Positions 38,999 to 49,359 of a stretch of DNA of 64,000 nucleotides are shown here, piece after piece. A model generated the notes under the pieces. It had not been told where the DNA came from. It did not search any database and saw only the letters and a program-made list of their open reading frames with translations. This DNA is from CAIQPS01 sp963721365 (GTDB lineage Bacteria > Actinomycetota > Thermoleophilia > RBG-16-64-13): contig CAVRJE010000028.1 in NCBI GenBank assembly GCA_963721365.1, positions 265,551 to 329,550 of the forward strand, written 5' to 3'. The number at the start of each line of letters is the position of its first letter. Within the stretch, counting starts at the first letter, position 1. The translations under genes were made by a program, and so were the position numbers.

Positions 38999-40183
38999 AT
39001 GACGGGAGTAGAGGAGCCGACGAACGGCCGCCATCTCGCGCTCGACATCCACCGCGAGCTCCCTTCGTTCACCCTCGACCTCCGCTTGAGAGTGGAGGAA
39101 GAGGTGCTCGTGCTGTTCGGTCCTTCGGGCGCTGGCAAATCGATGACACTCGAGTCCATCGCCGGCCTCGTCACCCCCGACCAGGGAGAGATAGTCCTCG
39201 ACGATCGGGTGCTCTTCCGGAAGGGGCCCGCGGGAGCCCACGTCAACGTGCCGGCCCGCAAGCGGGGGATCGGGTACGTGTTCCAGGACTACGCCCTCTT
39301 CCCACACCTGACTGTGCTCGGCAACGTCCGCTACGCGCTCGGGCGGGACGGCAAGGGACTGGAGCGGGCCATGTCGCTCGTTTCCAGCATGGGGCTGGCC
39401 GACATGGCCGACCGCTACCCCGATCAGCTCTCCGGGGGACAGCGGCAGCGAGTAGCGGTGGCCCGGGCGTTGGCCCGCGATCCGGAGGTCCTCCTGCTCG
39501 ACGAGCCGTTCTCCGCGCTCGACCCGGGCCTTCGCGAGCGCCTGAGAGCCGACCTTCGCGCCCTGCAGATCGAGAGGCGGCTGATCGTCATCTGCGTGAC
39601 CCACAACATAGAGGACGCCTTTGCCCTGGGAGATCGCCTCGCGGTGCTGCAGGACGGGCAGTTGCAGCAGGTGGGCGCCGTGGAAGAGGTGTTCCATCGA
39701 CCGGCGACAATGAGCGCCGCCAAGGCGCTGGGTATTCGGAATATCTTCCATGCCCGGGTCACGAGCGCGAGCGCCGACGGGATCGGCCTGGATTGGGACG
39801 GAGTACGGCTGTACGCTCCGCCGCAGCCCTGCTCGGTGGGCGATACCGTGCCGGTCTATATCGCGCCCGAGGACGTCAAGCTGCTATACAGCGACCGAGC
39901 CGTCCTTGGCGGGCTGGCCATCAACCAACTCCCCGCCCGTATCACCAGCATCGAGGACCGGCCCCGGATGCAGGTGATCCGGCTCCTGCTCGACAACGGG
40001 CACGAGCTCGAAGCGAGGGGCGCCACGTACTTCTACAAGTCGCTAGACGTCCAGGAGGGCTCGCCCGTCCGCATCACCCTCCGCTTTGAAGGGCTCCGCG
40101 TGCTGCACGAGGAACGGCCCCCGGTGAAGGCGGCGGTCCCGGAAGAAGCGGGCACTCCCCGAAGAAGGAGGAGGGCTTCCTAG
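38999..40183 (+). CDS. ABC transporter ATP-binding protein with TOBE-like tail (ModC/CysA type)
   Basis: A 394-residue intact protein. Walker A GPSGAGKS, Q-loop YVFQDYALFPHLTV, signature LSGGQRQRVAVARAL, Walker B LLLDEPFSALD and H-loop CVTHNIEDAFALGD are all present. Residues 240-370 resemble the C-terminal ligand-binding regulatory domain of ModC/CysA importers. Molybdate, tungstate or sulfate uptake is plausible and would suit the molybdoenzymes here, but no permease or binding protein is adjacent, so it is an orphan ATPase whose substrate is inferred. ATG 38999 follows GAAGGAGAGCTGC. Confidence 0.85.
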   Translation: MTGVEEPTNGRHLALDIHRELPSFTLDLRLRVEEEVLVLFGPSGAGKSMTLESIAGLVTPDQGEIVLDDRVLFRKGPAGAHVNVPARKRGIGYVFQDYALFPHLTVLGNVRYALGRDGKGLERAMSLVSSMGLADMADRYPDQLSGGQRQRVAVARALARDPEVLLLDEPFSALDPGLRERLRADLRALQIERRLIVICVTHNIEDAFALGDRLAVLQDGQLQQVGAVEEVFHRPATMSAAKALGIRNIFHARVTSASADGIGLDWDGVRLYAPPQPCSVGDTVPVYIAPEDVKLLYSDRAVLGGLAINQLPARITSIEDRPRMQVIRLLLDNGHELEARGATYFYKSLDVQEGSPVRITLRFEGLRVLHEERPPVKAAVPEEAGTPRRRRRAS

Positions 40184-40242
40184 GGGATGACAGCCCGGCT
40201 CCTAGAGGTTCAAACACGCGCGCAAGACGAGGAGGCACCCGC

Positions 40243-40791
40243 ATGAAGATCACCGTTTACGGCCGGGGCAACGTCGGCGGAGGACTGGCCGACCTGTGGG
40301 AGTTGGCCGGCCATCACGTGATCAGACTCGGGCGGGAGGGCGGCGATGTCTCGGAGGCCGAGGTCGTGTTGCTCGCCATCCCCGGAGGGGCGGTCGGCGA
40401 GGGACTGGGCAAGTTGCGGGGCTTCGAAGGCAAGATGATCATCGACGCAACCAACCGTTTCGGCGTGGAGCCTCCGGCCGGGTTCGCCTCCAATGCGGAG
40501 TTCGTGAAGGCCCGGACCAACGGCCCCACGGCGAAGTCGTTCAACCTCAACTGGGCGCTGCTCTACGGCCGGCTCGGGCAGACCCGGGCGCGCCCGTGCA
40601 ACCTGTGGTGCGGCGATGATGAGACGGCCGAGGTCGTCGAACAACTGGCCCGCGACGCGGGGTACGACCCGATCCGGATCGGCAAGCTCGAGATGGCCGG
40701 TCCGCAGGAGGCGATGATGCGGGTGATGTCGGCCGTCAAGGACGAGTTGGGGCTCTTCTTGTACCGGGCGGCGCCACCCGATCAGCTTTGA
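40243..40791 (+). CDS. NADP oxidoreductase, coenzyme F420-dependent-type Rossmann protein
   Basis: A 182-residue protein. The start MKITVYGRGNVGGGLADLW is a GxGxxG Rossmann motif, followed by EAEVVLLAIPGGAVGEGL and KMIIDATNRFG, typical of the F420-dependent NADP reductase family (PF03807). It is short for full F420:NADP reductases but usual for the family. ATG 40243 has GAGGAGG about seven bases upstream. Role is unknown; F420 use cannot be shown from sequence. Confidence 0.75.
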   Translation: MKITVYGRGNVGGGLADLWELAGHHVIRLGREGGDVSEAEVVLLAIPGGAVGEGLGKLRGFEGKMIIDATNRFGVEPPAGFASNAEFVKARTNGPTAKSFNLNWALLYGRLGQTRARPCNLWCGDDETAEVVEQLARDAGYDPIRIGKLEMAGPQEAMMRVMSAVKDELGLFLYRAAPPDQL

Positions 40792-40796
40792 GCACG

Positions 40797-41007
40797 CTAC
40801 CCAGCGATCTCGTTGACGCAGAAGTAGCCGTCTTGCAGACCGAATTGCCTTGAAGTTGGCGCAGTCTCCGCAAAGACAGCCACGCTGTTTCACGGGTAGA
40901 TCGCTCTTCCCTTTCGCGCAGAAGAAGCCGCCCCCGCCGGGAAAGGAAGGGCAACCACCGCAGAGGCAATGCGACATGTTCTCGGGAGTGTCTGGTACCT
41001 TTTGCAC
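40797..41007 (-). CDS. DUF2769-like small cysteine-rich protein (one frameshift)
   Basis: GTG at 41007 with AGGAGG five bases upstream. It reads MSHCLCGGCPSFPGGGGFFCAKGKS and GCLCGDCANF, then after a slip near 40850 FGLQDGYFCVNEIAG with TAG at 40797. The spacing CxCxxCPS...FCAxGKS...GCLCxxC...YFC is that of DUF2769 proteins found in anaerobes and archaea, which presumably bind metal or Fe-S. It is convergent with the F420-type gene and divergent from ftsH. Function unknown. Confidence 0.7.
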
Positions 41008-41080
41008 GGAAGCCTCCTAGCGGTATCCGGTGAACGGTTCGGTAATTCACTTTCCCGGGTAGGAAGGCCGCGAAACCAGC

Positions 41081-43237
41081 GTGGGCGCCCGTGTTCCCGG
41101 TGCGGCAGAAGCGGCGACCGGCGATTATGAAGGAAAGCAAACTGGGCATGTGACCCGAGGAGCCGGAGAAAAGGCAGGCGACGTGGCCGGTGAAGACAAG
41201 AAACCCGCGCAGAGCGCGGCGAAGCCCCCTTCGGGGAGCGGGACGCAGGGCCCGAAGGCAGGCGGATCGAAGCCGGCCGGGTCCAAGCCGGGCGGATCCA
41301 AGCCAGGAGGCGCCGCCCAGGGCCAGTCGGGCCAGCGGGGCCCCAACCAACCTCCGCAGAACCAGCCGCCGCGGGGAGGAAGTCCGGTCCAGGGGCGGCA
41401 CTTGTGGCACGGTATCGCCTACATCATCGTGGGCCTGGTCGCCCTATACCTGTTCCAACACTACCTGCTCGGACCGCTGGGCACTCCCTCCACCCAGCTG
41501 GAGTACAGCGAGTTCAAAGCCAAGGTCGAGAGCCAGGAGATACTGACCGCGGTCATCGGCGCAAGCCGCATCACCGGCACGATGAAGAGCCCGGACACCA
41601 AGAAGCCGGATCCAGTCGACTACTCCACCCTATACCAGGCTCAGGCCGACCCTAACCTGGTGGCCGACCTCCAGGCGGCGAAGGTCCAGTTCTCCTTCAC
41701 GGGAGCTTCCAGCCCCGTGGGCGGCATATTGATCAGCCTTCTCCCCTTCATTCTGATCGGCGCCATCTGGTACCTCGTGATGCGGCGCATGCGCGGCGCG
41801 GGCGGAGGCGCCGGCGGGATATTCGGCGTGGGGCGGAGCAAAGCCAAGAAGGTCACCGCCGAGCAGGTAGGGGTGACGTTCGAAGACGTCGGAGGCGCGG
41901 ACGAGGCCATCGCCGAACTCCAGGAGATCATCCAGTTCCTCAAGACGCCGGACCAGTTCGCGCGTCTGGGTGGCCGCATCCCCAAGGGCGTGCTCCTCAT
42001 CGGGCCTCCCGGGACGGGCAAGACCTTGCTGGCCAAAGCCACGGCGGGAGAGGCGGGCGTCGCCTTCTTCGAGAGTAGCGGCGCGGAATTCGTGGAGATG
42101 TTCGTGGGGGTCGGCGCCGCCCGCGTGCGCGACCTCTTCGAGCAGGCGCGGGCGACGGCGCCCGCGATCATCTTCATCGACGAGGTCGACGCGATCGGGC
42201 AGACGCGGGGAGCGGGCTTCACGATGGGTGGGGGTAACGACGAGCGGGAGCAGACCCTGAACCAACTCCTGGCCGAGATCGACGGGTTCGCCAGCGACCT
42301 GCACCGCCCGGTGATCATCATGGCCGCCACCAACCGGCCTGAAGTGCTCGACAAGGCGCTCCTGCGGGCCGGCCGGTTCGACAGGCAGGTAGAAGTCGGC
42401 AATCCCGATCTCATCGGTCGGGTGCAGATCCTCAAGATCCACAGCAAAGAAATCCGACTCACGGACGATTTCGACCTCGAGCGCGCGGCTCGCATCACGC
42501 CCGGTTTCAGCGGCGCCGACCTGGCCAACGCGATGAACGAAGCCGCCTTGCTCGCCGCGCGCCGGAACGCTCCGGCGGTCGGCATCAAGGATTTCGAAGC
42601 GGCCATGGAGCGGGTGATCGCCGGGCTGGAGAAGAAGACCCGGGTCATGAACGACCGGGAGCGGAAGACGGTGGCGTTTCACGAGTCCGGCCACGCCCTG
42701 GTGGCCGCCCTTCTTCCCAGCGCCGACCCGGTGGCAAAGATCAGCATCATCCCCCGGGCCCGCGGCGCGCTCGGCTACACGCTCCAGATGCCCACGGAGG
42801 ACCGCTATATCCTCACCCAGGACGAACTGACGGATCGCATCGCTGTCTTGCTGGGGGGACGCGCTGCCGAGATCACCGTGTTCGGCACCATGAGCACGGG
42901 CGCCAGCGACGACATCCAGAAGGCGACCGAACTGGTGCGTCGCATGGTGACCGAGTTCGGCATGAGCGAGAAGCTCGGATCGGTCCGCTACGCAGGCCAG
43001 CAGATGCAGTATCTTGGCGGGGTGGTGCAGGACAACAACCAGCTGAGCCCGCAGACCGAAGAGGTGATCGACGCCGAGGTGCGCCGAGTCGTGACCGAAC
43101 AGTTGGAGCACGCCCAAACGCTGCTTGGCCAGCACCGCCTCGCGCTCGACACCCTGGCCAATCGGCTGCTGGAACAAGAGACCGTAGACGGCGCGGCCGC
43201 CAAAGAGGCGCTCGATGCAGAGACGGAGGGCGCATGA
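41081..43237 (+). CDS. ftsH: ATP-dependent zinc metalloprotease FtsH
   Basis: About 640-718 residues depending on the start. There is an unusual Gly/Pro/Lys-rich N-terminal tail of about 100 residues (GSKPGGSKPGG repeats) before the first helix HGIAYIIVGLVALYLFQHYLL. A second helix lies near residue 215. The AAA domain has GPPGTGKT, IIFIDEVDAIG and the SRH region; the protease zinc site is HESGHALVAALL. It degrades membrane and short-lived cytosolic proteins. GTG 41081 gives the longest form; GTG 41151 is possible. The stop overlaps the next start by four bases, an odd partner for a thiamine enzyme. Confidence 0.93.
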   Translation: MGARVPGAAEAATGDYEGKQTGHVTRGAGEKAGDVAGEDKKPAQSAAKPPSGSGTQGPKAGGSKPAGSKPGGSKPGGAAQGQSGQRGPNQPPQNQPPRGGSPVQGRHLWHGIAYIIVGLVALYLFQHYLLGPLGTPSTQLEYSEFKAKVESQEILTAVIGASRITGTMKSPDTKKPDPVDYSTLYQAQADPNLVADLQAAKVQFSFTGASSPVGGILISLLPFILIGAIWYLVMRRMRGAGGGAGGIFGVGRSKAKKVTAEQVGVTFEDVGGADEAIAELQEIIQFLKTPDQFARLGGRIPKGVLLIGPPGTGKTLLAKATAGEAGVAFFESSGAEFVEMFVGVGAARVRDLFEQARATAPAIIFIDEVDAIGQTRGAGFTMGGGNDEREQTLNQLLAEIDGFASDLHRPVIIMAATNRPEVLDKALLRAGRFDRQVEVGNPDLIGRVQILKIHSKEIRLTDDFDLERAARITPGFSGADLANAMNEAALLAARRNAPAVGIKDFEAAMERVIAGLEKKTRVMNDRERKTVAFHESGHALVAALLPSADPVAKISIIPRARGALGYTLQMPTEDRYILTQDELTDRIAVLLGGRAAEITVFGTMSTGASDDIQKATELVRRMVTEFGMSEKLGSVRYAGQQMQYLGGVVQDNNQLSPQTEEVIDAEVRRVVTEQLEHAQTLLGQHRLALDTLANRLLEQETVDGAAAKEALDAETEGA

Positions 43238-44941
43238 CGCGCACGTCGGCGAAGCAAGCCTTGATGGAGATCCTCCGGGCGGAGGGCGTGGAATACGTCT
43301 TCGGCATTCCGGGAGCCACGGAGATCCACTTCATGGACGCCATCGAGGGGGCTGGCGATATCCGCTACGTCCTCGGCCTGCAGGAGGTGGTCTGCGCGGG
43401 GATGGCCGAGGGCTACGCCAGAGCGACGGGCAGGCCCGGGTTTCTCAACCTTCACACCGCCCCCGGTCTGGCCGCTGCCACTCCCCTCCTGTACAACGCG
43501 CAACTCGGACGGGTGCCTCTTGTAGTCACCGTGGGGCAGAACGACAGCCGGCTGCTGCAGCGCGACCCGCACCTCTCGGGCGACATCGTCGGCATGGGAA
43601 AGATCTTTGCGAAGTGGAGCACCGAGGTGGTGCACCCGGAAGATGTGCCGATCGCGATCCGCCGCGCCTTCAAGATGGCCATGCAACCGCCGACCGGGCC
43701 CGTGGTCGTCTCTCTCCCCCAGGATGTGCTCCAGCAGGAATTCGACTTCATCGACGCGCCCAGCACCCCCGTCTACTCCCGGCTTCGTCCCGATCCGGCG
43801 GCCGTGCGCTGCGCGCTGGACATCCTGCCGCGACGCGGAGAACCCTCTACTCCTGGTGGAGAGTGGGGTGGCGCGGAGCGAGGCACTGGCGGAGGTCGTC
43901 GAGTTCGCGGAACTGGTCGGCGCCCGCGTCTACCAGAACTGGATGGCCGACGTCAACTTCCCGGTGGACCACCCGCTGTACCTGGGCGATCTCGATCTGA
44001 TCACTCCTCAGGCCCACGCGGCACTCGAGGCGGCGGATGTGCTCATCGGCGTCGGCTGCTCCCTGTTCGCCGAAGGCTTCTTCGACCCGGACTTCCCCTC
44101 CCTTTCCCATCTGAAGATCGTCCACATCGACGACGACCCCTGGGAGTTGGGCAAGAACCTCCCCACACAGTGCGCTATCGAGGGCGACGTCAAGAGCGTC
44201 CTTGCGGAGCTGAATGCCGCGTTGCGGGTGGCGATCGCCGCGGGACGAGCCCCCGGGACCGGGGCGTCCATTACTCCGACTGCCGGCCTGGGTCGCGCCG
44301 AAGAGCGGCGGGCCGCCATAGCTCGGGAGAAAGCGGCCGGCGACGAGGCCCTTCAAGCGCGGAAGGCGGCGGAGAAGGACCTCATGCCTATCTCGATCTC
44401 GCGGCTGATGACCGAGATCGCGGCGGTCGTCACTCCGGACACGATCGTCGTGGACGAGTGCTGGTCATCGTCCGGGACTCTCAGGCAGATCCTGCGACCC
44501 TCCCTGCCCGGGAGCTACCTCCGCTCCCGCAAGGGGGGCAGCATCGGCTGGGGCATCCCCGGCGCGCTGGGCGTGCAACTGGGAGCGCCGGACAAGCAGG
44601 TGCTGGCGGTCGTCGGGGATGGTGGCGCGGCCTGGTCCATGCAGGGCCTCTGGACGGCCGCCCGCTACCGGATACCGGTGACCTTCGTGATCACCAACAA
44701 CGCCACCTATGGGCAGGTCAAGCTGGTGCGAAGGGTCGTGCTGGGGAGCTACCCGCTCGACGAGAAGCACGAGGGCATGGAACTGGACGCGCCGGTCATG
44801 GACTTCAGCCTGCTGGCCCGGTCTCTGGGAGTCGAGAGCGAACGGGTCTCCGATCCCGGCCGGCTGGGCGCTGCGCTCCGAGACGCTCTCGGTTCGGGCG
44901 CGCCGCGCCTGATCGAAGTGCTCGTGCGGCCGCCGGCCTGA
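43234..44941 (+). CDS. Thiamine pyrophosphate enzyme, benzoylformate decarboxylase-like (one frameshift)
   Basis: About 568 residues after a slip near 43835. The N-terminal PYR domain has GIPGATEIHFMDAIEG and LQEVVCAGMAEGYARATG with the activating Glu. The PP domain has GDGGAAWSMQGLWTAARYR and NNATYGQ, the GDG...NN cofactor motif, with the LWTAA spacing of benzoylformate decarboxylase MdlC rather than acetolactate synthase. It would decarboxylate a 2-keto acid such as an arylglyoxylate. ATG 43234 overlaps the ftsH stop. The stop abuts the convergent transaldolase stop. Confidence 0.85.
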
Positions 44942-46016
44942 TTATCCGGACGCCTTCTTGGCGGCCACCGCATCGCTCAGGTGCTGCCACGAATCGACGA
45001 AGGCCTGCGCGCCGTCGACCTGCAGGTCTTCGGCCAGCGTCGTAACGTCGACCCCGGCCCGCGAGAACGCCTCCACGACTTCTCCGGCGTCACCGCCGTC
45101 CCGTGGCAGGGGCGGTGGCACCTTCCCGTGGTCCTCGAACGCGAGCAGCGTCTCCTCGGGCATGGTGTTGATGGTGTTGGGCGCGACCAGCGCCTCGATG
45201 TAGAGGACGTCCGAGGCGTTCGGGTCCTTGGTGCCGGTGCTCGCGAAGAGCAGGCGCTGCGGACGGGCCCCCAGGTTCTCCAGCCGTTGCCAGCGGTCCG
45301 TCTCCTTGAGGTCCCGGTACGCCTTGTAGGCGAGCATCGACACGGCCACCCCCAGGCGGTTCCGCAGGTCTCCGGGAGACCTTGTCCGCTGTCGCCTTGT
45401 CCCACCGGCTCACGAACAGCGACGCGACCGACCGCACGTCGGGATCGAGCCCCGCGGCCACGCGGCGCTCGATCCCCCGCATGTACGCCTCGGCGGACGC
45501 CAGGTACTGACTCTCGGAGAAGAGAAGGGTCACGTTCACCGAGACTCCCCGGAACGTGGCCTCCTCGATGGCGGCCACGCCTTCCCTGGTCCCCGGGATC
45601 TTGACGAACACGTTGGGCCTGGAAGCCTTCTCGGACAGCCACTCGGCCTGGGCCACCGTCCCCTCGGTATCGTGCGCCAGCCCGGGTGCCACCTCGACCG
45701 ACACCCAGCCGTCCACGCCCAGGGTGCGGCGGTGAAGGGGACCGAGGATGTCGGCGGCCGCAGTCAGGTCGTGGATGATGAGTTCGAACAGCAACTCGTC
45801 GCCCTCTTTGCCCTCAGCAACCAGACGGCGGATCTCGGCTTCGTACGCGGCGCCGCGAGTGATGGCCCTCTCGAAGATGGTCGGGTTGGAGGTGATCCCG
45901 GCCACCGAGAGCTCATCGACATACCGGACAAGCGTGCCCGTGGTGAGCAGGTCCCGGGTGATGTTGTCGAGCCAGATGCTCTGACCGGCCTCGGTGAGCC
46001 CCCTCGTCGCGCTCAT
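44942..46016 (-). CDS. tal: Transaldolase (one frameshift)
   Basis: About 358 residues; the frame slips near 45368. LWLDNITRDLL-type start (SIWLDNITRDLL), GITSNPTIFERAI, VSVEVAPGLAHDTEGT, VFVKIPGTREGVAAIEE with the Schiff-base Lys, and NVTLLFSESQYLASAEAYMRG are standard for the actinobacterial/cyanobacterial transaldolase group; ASTGTKDPNASDVLYIE follows. The enzyme moves dihydroxyacetone units in the pentose phosphate pathway. Convergent and touching the TPP enzyme gene. Confidence 0.92.
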
Positions 46017-46032
46017 GTTCGATCTCCCGCCG

Positions 46033-46867
46033 CTATTCCCGGATCTCGGCGCCCCAGCCCGAAGCGCCGCTCATGCTGAGCGACGCGCCGCAGGGGTCGA
46101 CGATGGAAGCGCCACCGTCCACGAGGATGTTGTCGGCGGTGATGAAGCTGGCGTCGTCGCTGGCGAGGAAGGCGCAGATGCCGGAGATCTCGTCGGGGGA
46201 AGCCGCGCGCTGTAGAGGAAGCGTGCAGGTCAGTTGGCCGAACACCCCGTCCATGTCGCAGCCCATGGCCTTCGCCATGCCGCCCAGGGAGTGCTCGCTC
46301 ATCTCGGTCCGCACCGGCCCGGGCAGAACGGAGTTGCACCGTATCTTGTGCTTGCCGAAGTCGAGAGCCACCTGCTGGGTCAAGATGTTCAGTCCGGCCT
46401 TCGAGGCGCAGTACGGCGCCATGGTGGGGATGCAGCGCACGCTGGCCAGAGACGAGATGTTGATGATGGAGCCGCCCCCGTTCTCGATCATGTGGGGGAT
46501 GGCGAACTTCATGGTGTAGAACGGACCGGTCAGGTTCGTCTCGATCACCGCGTGCCAGACGTCGGGGTCGAGGTCCACGACGGAGCCCCCCGGGTCGATC
46601 GCGGCGTTGTTGACAAGGATGTCGATCTTGCCGCCGAACTCCACGGTGGCTTCCACCATCCGCTTGGCGTCCTCGAGCTTGGATACGTCGCCCACGCAGG
46701 TGACGGCGGTCCCGGCGGGCAGCGAGGCCACGACTTCTTCCAGCTTGTTCAGCCGCCGCCCGGTTATGCAGACCTTCGCCCCTTCGAGCCACGAACCGCT
46801 TGGCGATCTCCACCCCGATGCCGGCGCCCGCGCCGGTGATCATCGCCACTTTGCCTTCGAGCATCAT
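46033..46867 (-). CDS. Short-chain dehydrogenase/reductase (one frameshift)
   Basis: About 278 residues, frame slip near 46790. MLEGKVAMITGAGAGIGVEIA (cofactor motif), KIDILVNNAAIDPGG, IINISSLASVRCIPTMAPYCASKAGLNIL (catalytic Ser, YxxxK) and CNSVLPGPVRTEM are present. ATG 46867 has AGGAG upstream, 20 bases after the hydrolase stop, so it shares the TetR-controlled transcript. The C-terminal 30 residues (SIVDPCGASLSMSG) are longer than usual. Substrate unknown. Confidence 0.86.
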
Positions 46868-46886
46868 GTGCAGCTTCTCCTTGTCA

Positions 46887-48572
46887 CTACGCCTTCTTGG
46901 GGATGACCGGCAGCGAAGCCCGGGACGGGTAGCGGCCGTCACGGTAGATCTTGTGCGTGCACGTCCGGCTCTTGCAGACGTGCCACATGACGTCGTAGGT
47001 CTCGATGTCGGTGGGGATGTCGATGCAGGAGATCTCCACCTTGATCTGCTTGCCGGCGCGGAACAGGTGCGACATGGGTCGCAGCTGCACCACGTACTCG
47101 TTGACCTCGCCGGGCACGATCGGCACGTTCTTGGTGTGGTCGTGCGCGATCTCCCACGGAGTCGTCCTGGCGTCGTCGAGAGCCCGGTGGGACGCCCTCA
47201 GCCAGCCGGAGGCCAGCGGGTAGATGGCGTCGGAGTCGGCTTCCCGGACTTCCACCCGCCAGCAGGTGTCGTCCTGGTCGATGTCGGCGTAGAAGGTGAT
47301 GCGCGGCGGGCCGGTGACCTGGAGATCGTAGGGCAGCGGCGGGCTGACGTAGGTGACGCGGTTCCGCTTCTCGGTGACGTACAGCGGCTGCTGCACGAAG
47401 GCGTCGGGCTCCTCGTTCCAGTAGTCGGGCTCGGCACCGAGTTGCTCCAGGCTCTGGAAGTGGAAGTCGGTCCACTGCGTGGTCTCGAGCGGCTAGGTCT
47501 CGCCCGCCTGCCAGGTCGTCATGCCGGTGGTCTGGTAGCGGATGGTCGGCTCGTCCATGATGCCGGTCTCGATGCCCTTGAGCCAGTAGTCGTACCAGCG
47601 GAGCAGTTCGTCGTGATTGGCGCGCCACGGACGGGTGCCCATGTCGGTGTAGAGGAACATCTTCTTGGGCGTGTCGACCCGGTTGAAGACGTTCATCTGC
47701 GGCTGCGAGAAGAAGCTGAAGAACGGGCCGCCCACGTAGCAGGGCACGTTGATCTTGTCGAGGCGCTCGCTGACCGACCGCTCCCGGTAGTACGGGCCGT
47801 CGTTCTTGTTGAGCATGAAGTCGAAGAGGATGGGGTTCTTCTTGGGATACTGCAGCAGATGCAGAAGGTACGGGTACCCCTTCAGGTCGGGGTCGGCCAT
47901 GGCCTCGTCGACGATCTTCTTGAGCTCTTCCGCAGGGGTGTACATCTCCATCCAGGAGCGCACGTCGTTGGGCGCGTAGCCGCAGCGGGCCGGATAGGTG
48001 CCGGTGTAGAGGCCGTAGAGGAAGATGTTGAAGACGCCGCCTTCGTACTGGCCGTGGTTGTAGAGGTCGTCGCCGAAGATCTCCCAGGGGGCGATGCACT
48101 TGAGGCTCGGCGGCTGCTCGGCGGCCGTGTGAAGCTGCATCGAGGAGAAGTAGCAGATGCCGGCCAGGCCCACGTTGCCGTCGCACCAGGGCTGCTTGGC
48201 CAGCCACTCGACCATGTCGTGCCCGTCTTCGCCCTCATGATGGGAGAACAGACCCTCGTAGATGCCCTCGGAATGGCCGGTACCGCGAACGTCGGCGATC
48301 ACGTACACGTAGCCGCGCGTGGTGTAGAAGTAGGCGTCGCCGCATTCGATCGATGCCTCGAAGATCGACTTGCCGAACGGCTGCGGCGGGGTTTCGAACA
48401 TCTGGGTGTCTTTGCCGTACGGCGACTGGGCCAGCAAGACGGGGAACTTGCCCGGCGCGTCCGGCCGGTAGATGTCCACCGCCAGCTTCACGCCGTCGCG
48501 CGCCGGGACGAACACGTCCCTATCGACGGTCGTTCCGTACGTGGGTTGCGATGCCTCTGTCGGCTTTGCCAC
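46887..48572 (-). CDS. CocE/NonD-family hydrolase with Cys in place of the nucleophile Ser; internal TAG
   Basis: About 560 residues in one frame, interrupted only by TAG at 47495-47493 (WQAGET, stop, PLETTQW), where relatives have a residue such as Trp. The alpha/beta-hydrolase domain has RDGVKLAVDIYRPD and YVYVIADVRGTGHSEG; the elbow is GNVGLAGICYFSS, with Cys where CocE has Ser (GVSYLG). The C-terminal jelly-roll domain (ITFYADIDQDDTCWRVEV) follows. GTG 48572 with GGAGGG is preferred over ATG 48596. The likely reaction is hydrolysis of an ester, acyl or amide bond. Confidence 0.8.
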
Positions 48573-48597
48573 GATCCCTCCAGTCCGCGTATTCATC

Positions 48598-48617
48598 TAT
48601 TGAGCAGCTACTCAATA
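48598..48617. promoter_or_regulatory. TetR operator candidate at a divergent promoter
   Basis: TATTGAG (48598-48604), six bases, CTCAATA (48611-48617): a perfect 7-bp inverted repeat. It overlaps the -35 of the TetR promoter on the plus strand and the transcription start of the hydrolase gene on the minus strand, so binding would repress both. Confidence 0.65.
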
Positions 48618-48628
48618 AGCTGTACTAT
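48600..48628 (+). promoter_or_regulatory. Promoter of the TetR gene
   Basis: TTGAGC (48600-48605), 17-bp spacer, TACTAT (48623-48628). It overlaps the operator and, on the other strand, the -10 of the hydrolase promoter. Confidence 0.5.
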
Positions 48629-48654
48629 ATCAGCCGTGTCTTTCGAGACGTCAA
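48624..48654 (-). promoter_or_regulatory. Promoter of the CocE/NonD hydrolase operon
   Basis: TTGACG (48654-48649) and TATAGT (48629-48624) or the overlapping GATATA (48631-48626, 17-bp spacing). Predicted start is next to the operator at 48598-48617. Confidence 0.5.
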
Positions 48655-48674
48655 TACAGATAGCGGAGGGAAAG

Positions 48675-49277
48675 GTGACACGAGAGGCACGAGCACGCAG
48701 GCTTCCGCCCGAGGAACGGCGCGAACAGATCGTGGCCGCCGTCCTCGACGTGGTCGCCGAATATGGGGTCCCCGAGGCGACCATAGCCCGCATCGCGAAA
48801 GCCGCCGACGTGTCCGAAGGGACCCTCTACGTCTACTTCGCCAGCCGCAAGGAGATGCTCCTCGCGGCCCTCGAGTCGATCCTCGGCGAGATGTACCGGC
48901 TCATCGACAGCTCGGATGGCGCCGATGCTCTCTCCCGGCTGCGCAAGATCGAGGAGGCCCACTCCCGGGAGATGAGCGCCGAGCGCGGCCTCCTCGCGTA
49001 TCCGTGGTTCGAGTTCATCGCCGCCGGGCCACAGGTGGGCATCCGGGACGCCGTCGCCGATACGCACAGGAGCGCCTACCGGCACCTCAAGAAGATCATC
49101 GAGGACGGCAAAGCCAAGGGCACCATCCGCGCCGACGTGGACGCGGATCGGCTGGCCTGGGGCTTCTACACCGTCTTGTGGGCCGAGAACATCGCCTGCA
49201 TGATGGGGATGAAGGAGTATCTGGACCAGGGCCATTCGGCCTACATCCTGAACCTCATCCTCAACGACGCGGCGTAG
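48675..49277 (+). CDS. TetR-family transcriptional regulator
   Basis: About 200 residues from GTG 48675, which has GGAGGG six bases upstream; longer in-frame extension upstream is not coding. The helix-turn-helix is REQIVAAVLDVVAEYGVPEATIARIAKAADVSEGTLYVYFASRKEMLLAAL, given here as the span of residues 15-65. The C-terminal domain is helical. It is divergent from the hydrolase gene with a 7-6-7 inverted repeat between them. A related half-conserved site precedes the binding-protein gene at 55.1 kb, so the regulon may include it. Confidence 0.92.
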   Translation: MTREARARRLPPEERREQIVAAVLDVVAEYGVPEATIARIAKAADVSEGTLYVYFASRKEMLLAALESILGEMYRLIDSSDGADALSRLRKIEEAHSREMSAERGLLAYPWFEFIAAGPQVGIRDAVADTHRSAYRHLKKIIEDGKAKGTIRADVDADRLAWGFYTVLWAENIACMMGMKEYLDQGHSAYILNLILNDAA

Positions 49278-49359
49278 CACCTCGCTGCACCCCAGCTCGC
49301 TCCGGGTACACTACGCTCTCGACCAAGAGGTTGGGCGCTCTCGCGCCCTCTGACCCTGC

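Noticed and set aside
28861..47495. Two in-frame TAG codons (dctP near 28875 and the CocE-like gene at 47493) as possible pyrrolysine
   Set aside because: No pyl genes or MttB-type methyltransferase are in the window, the positions are not active-site residues, and both fit one-base changes of common codons (CAG, TGG).
46800..48670. Long plus-strand extension upstream of the TetR gene
   Set aside because: The part before GTG 48675 is antisense to the SDR and hydrolase genes; the TetR domain starts right after its own ribosome site.
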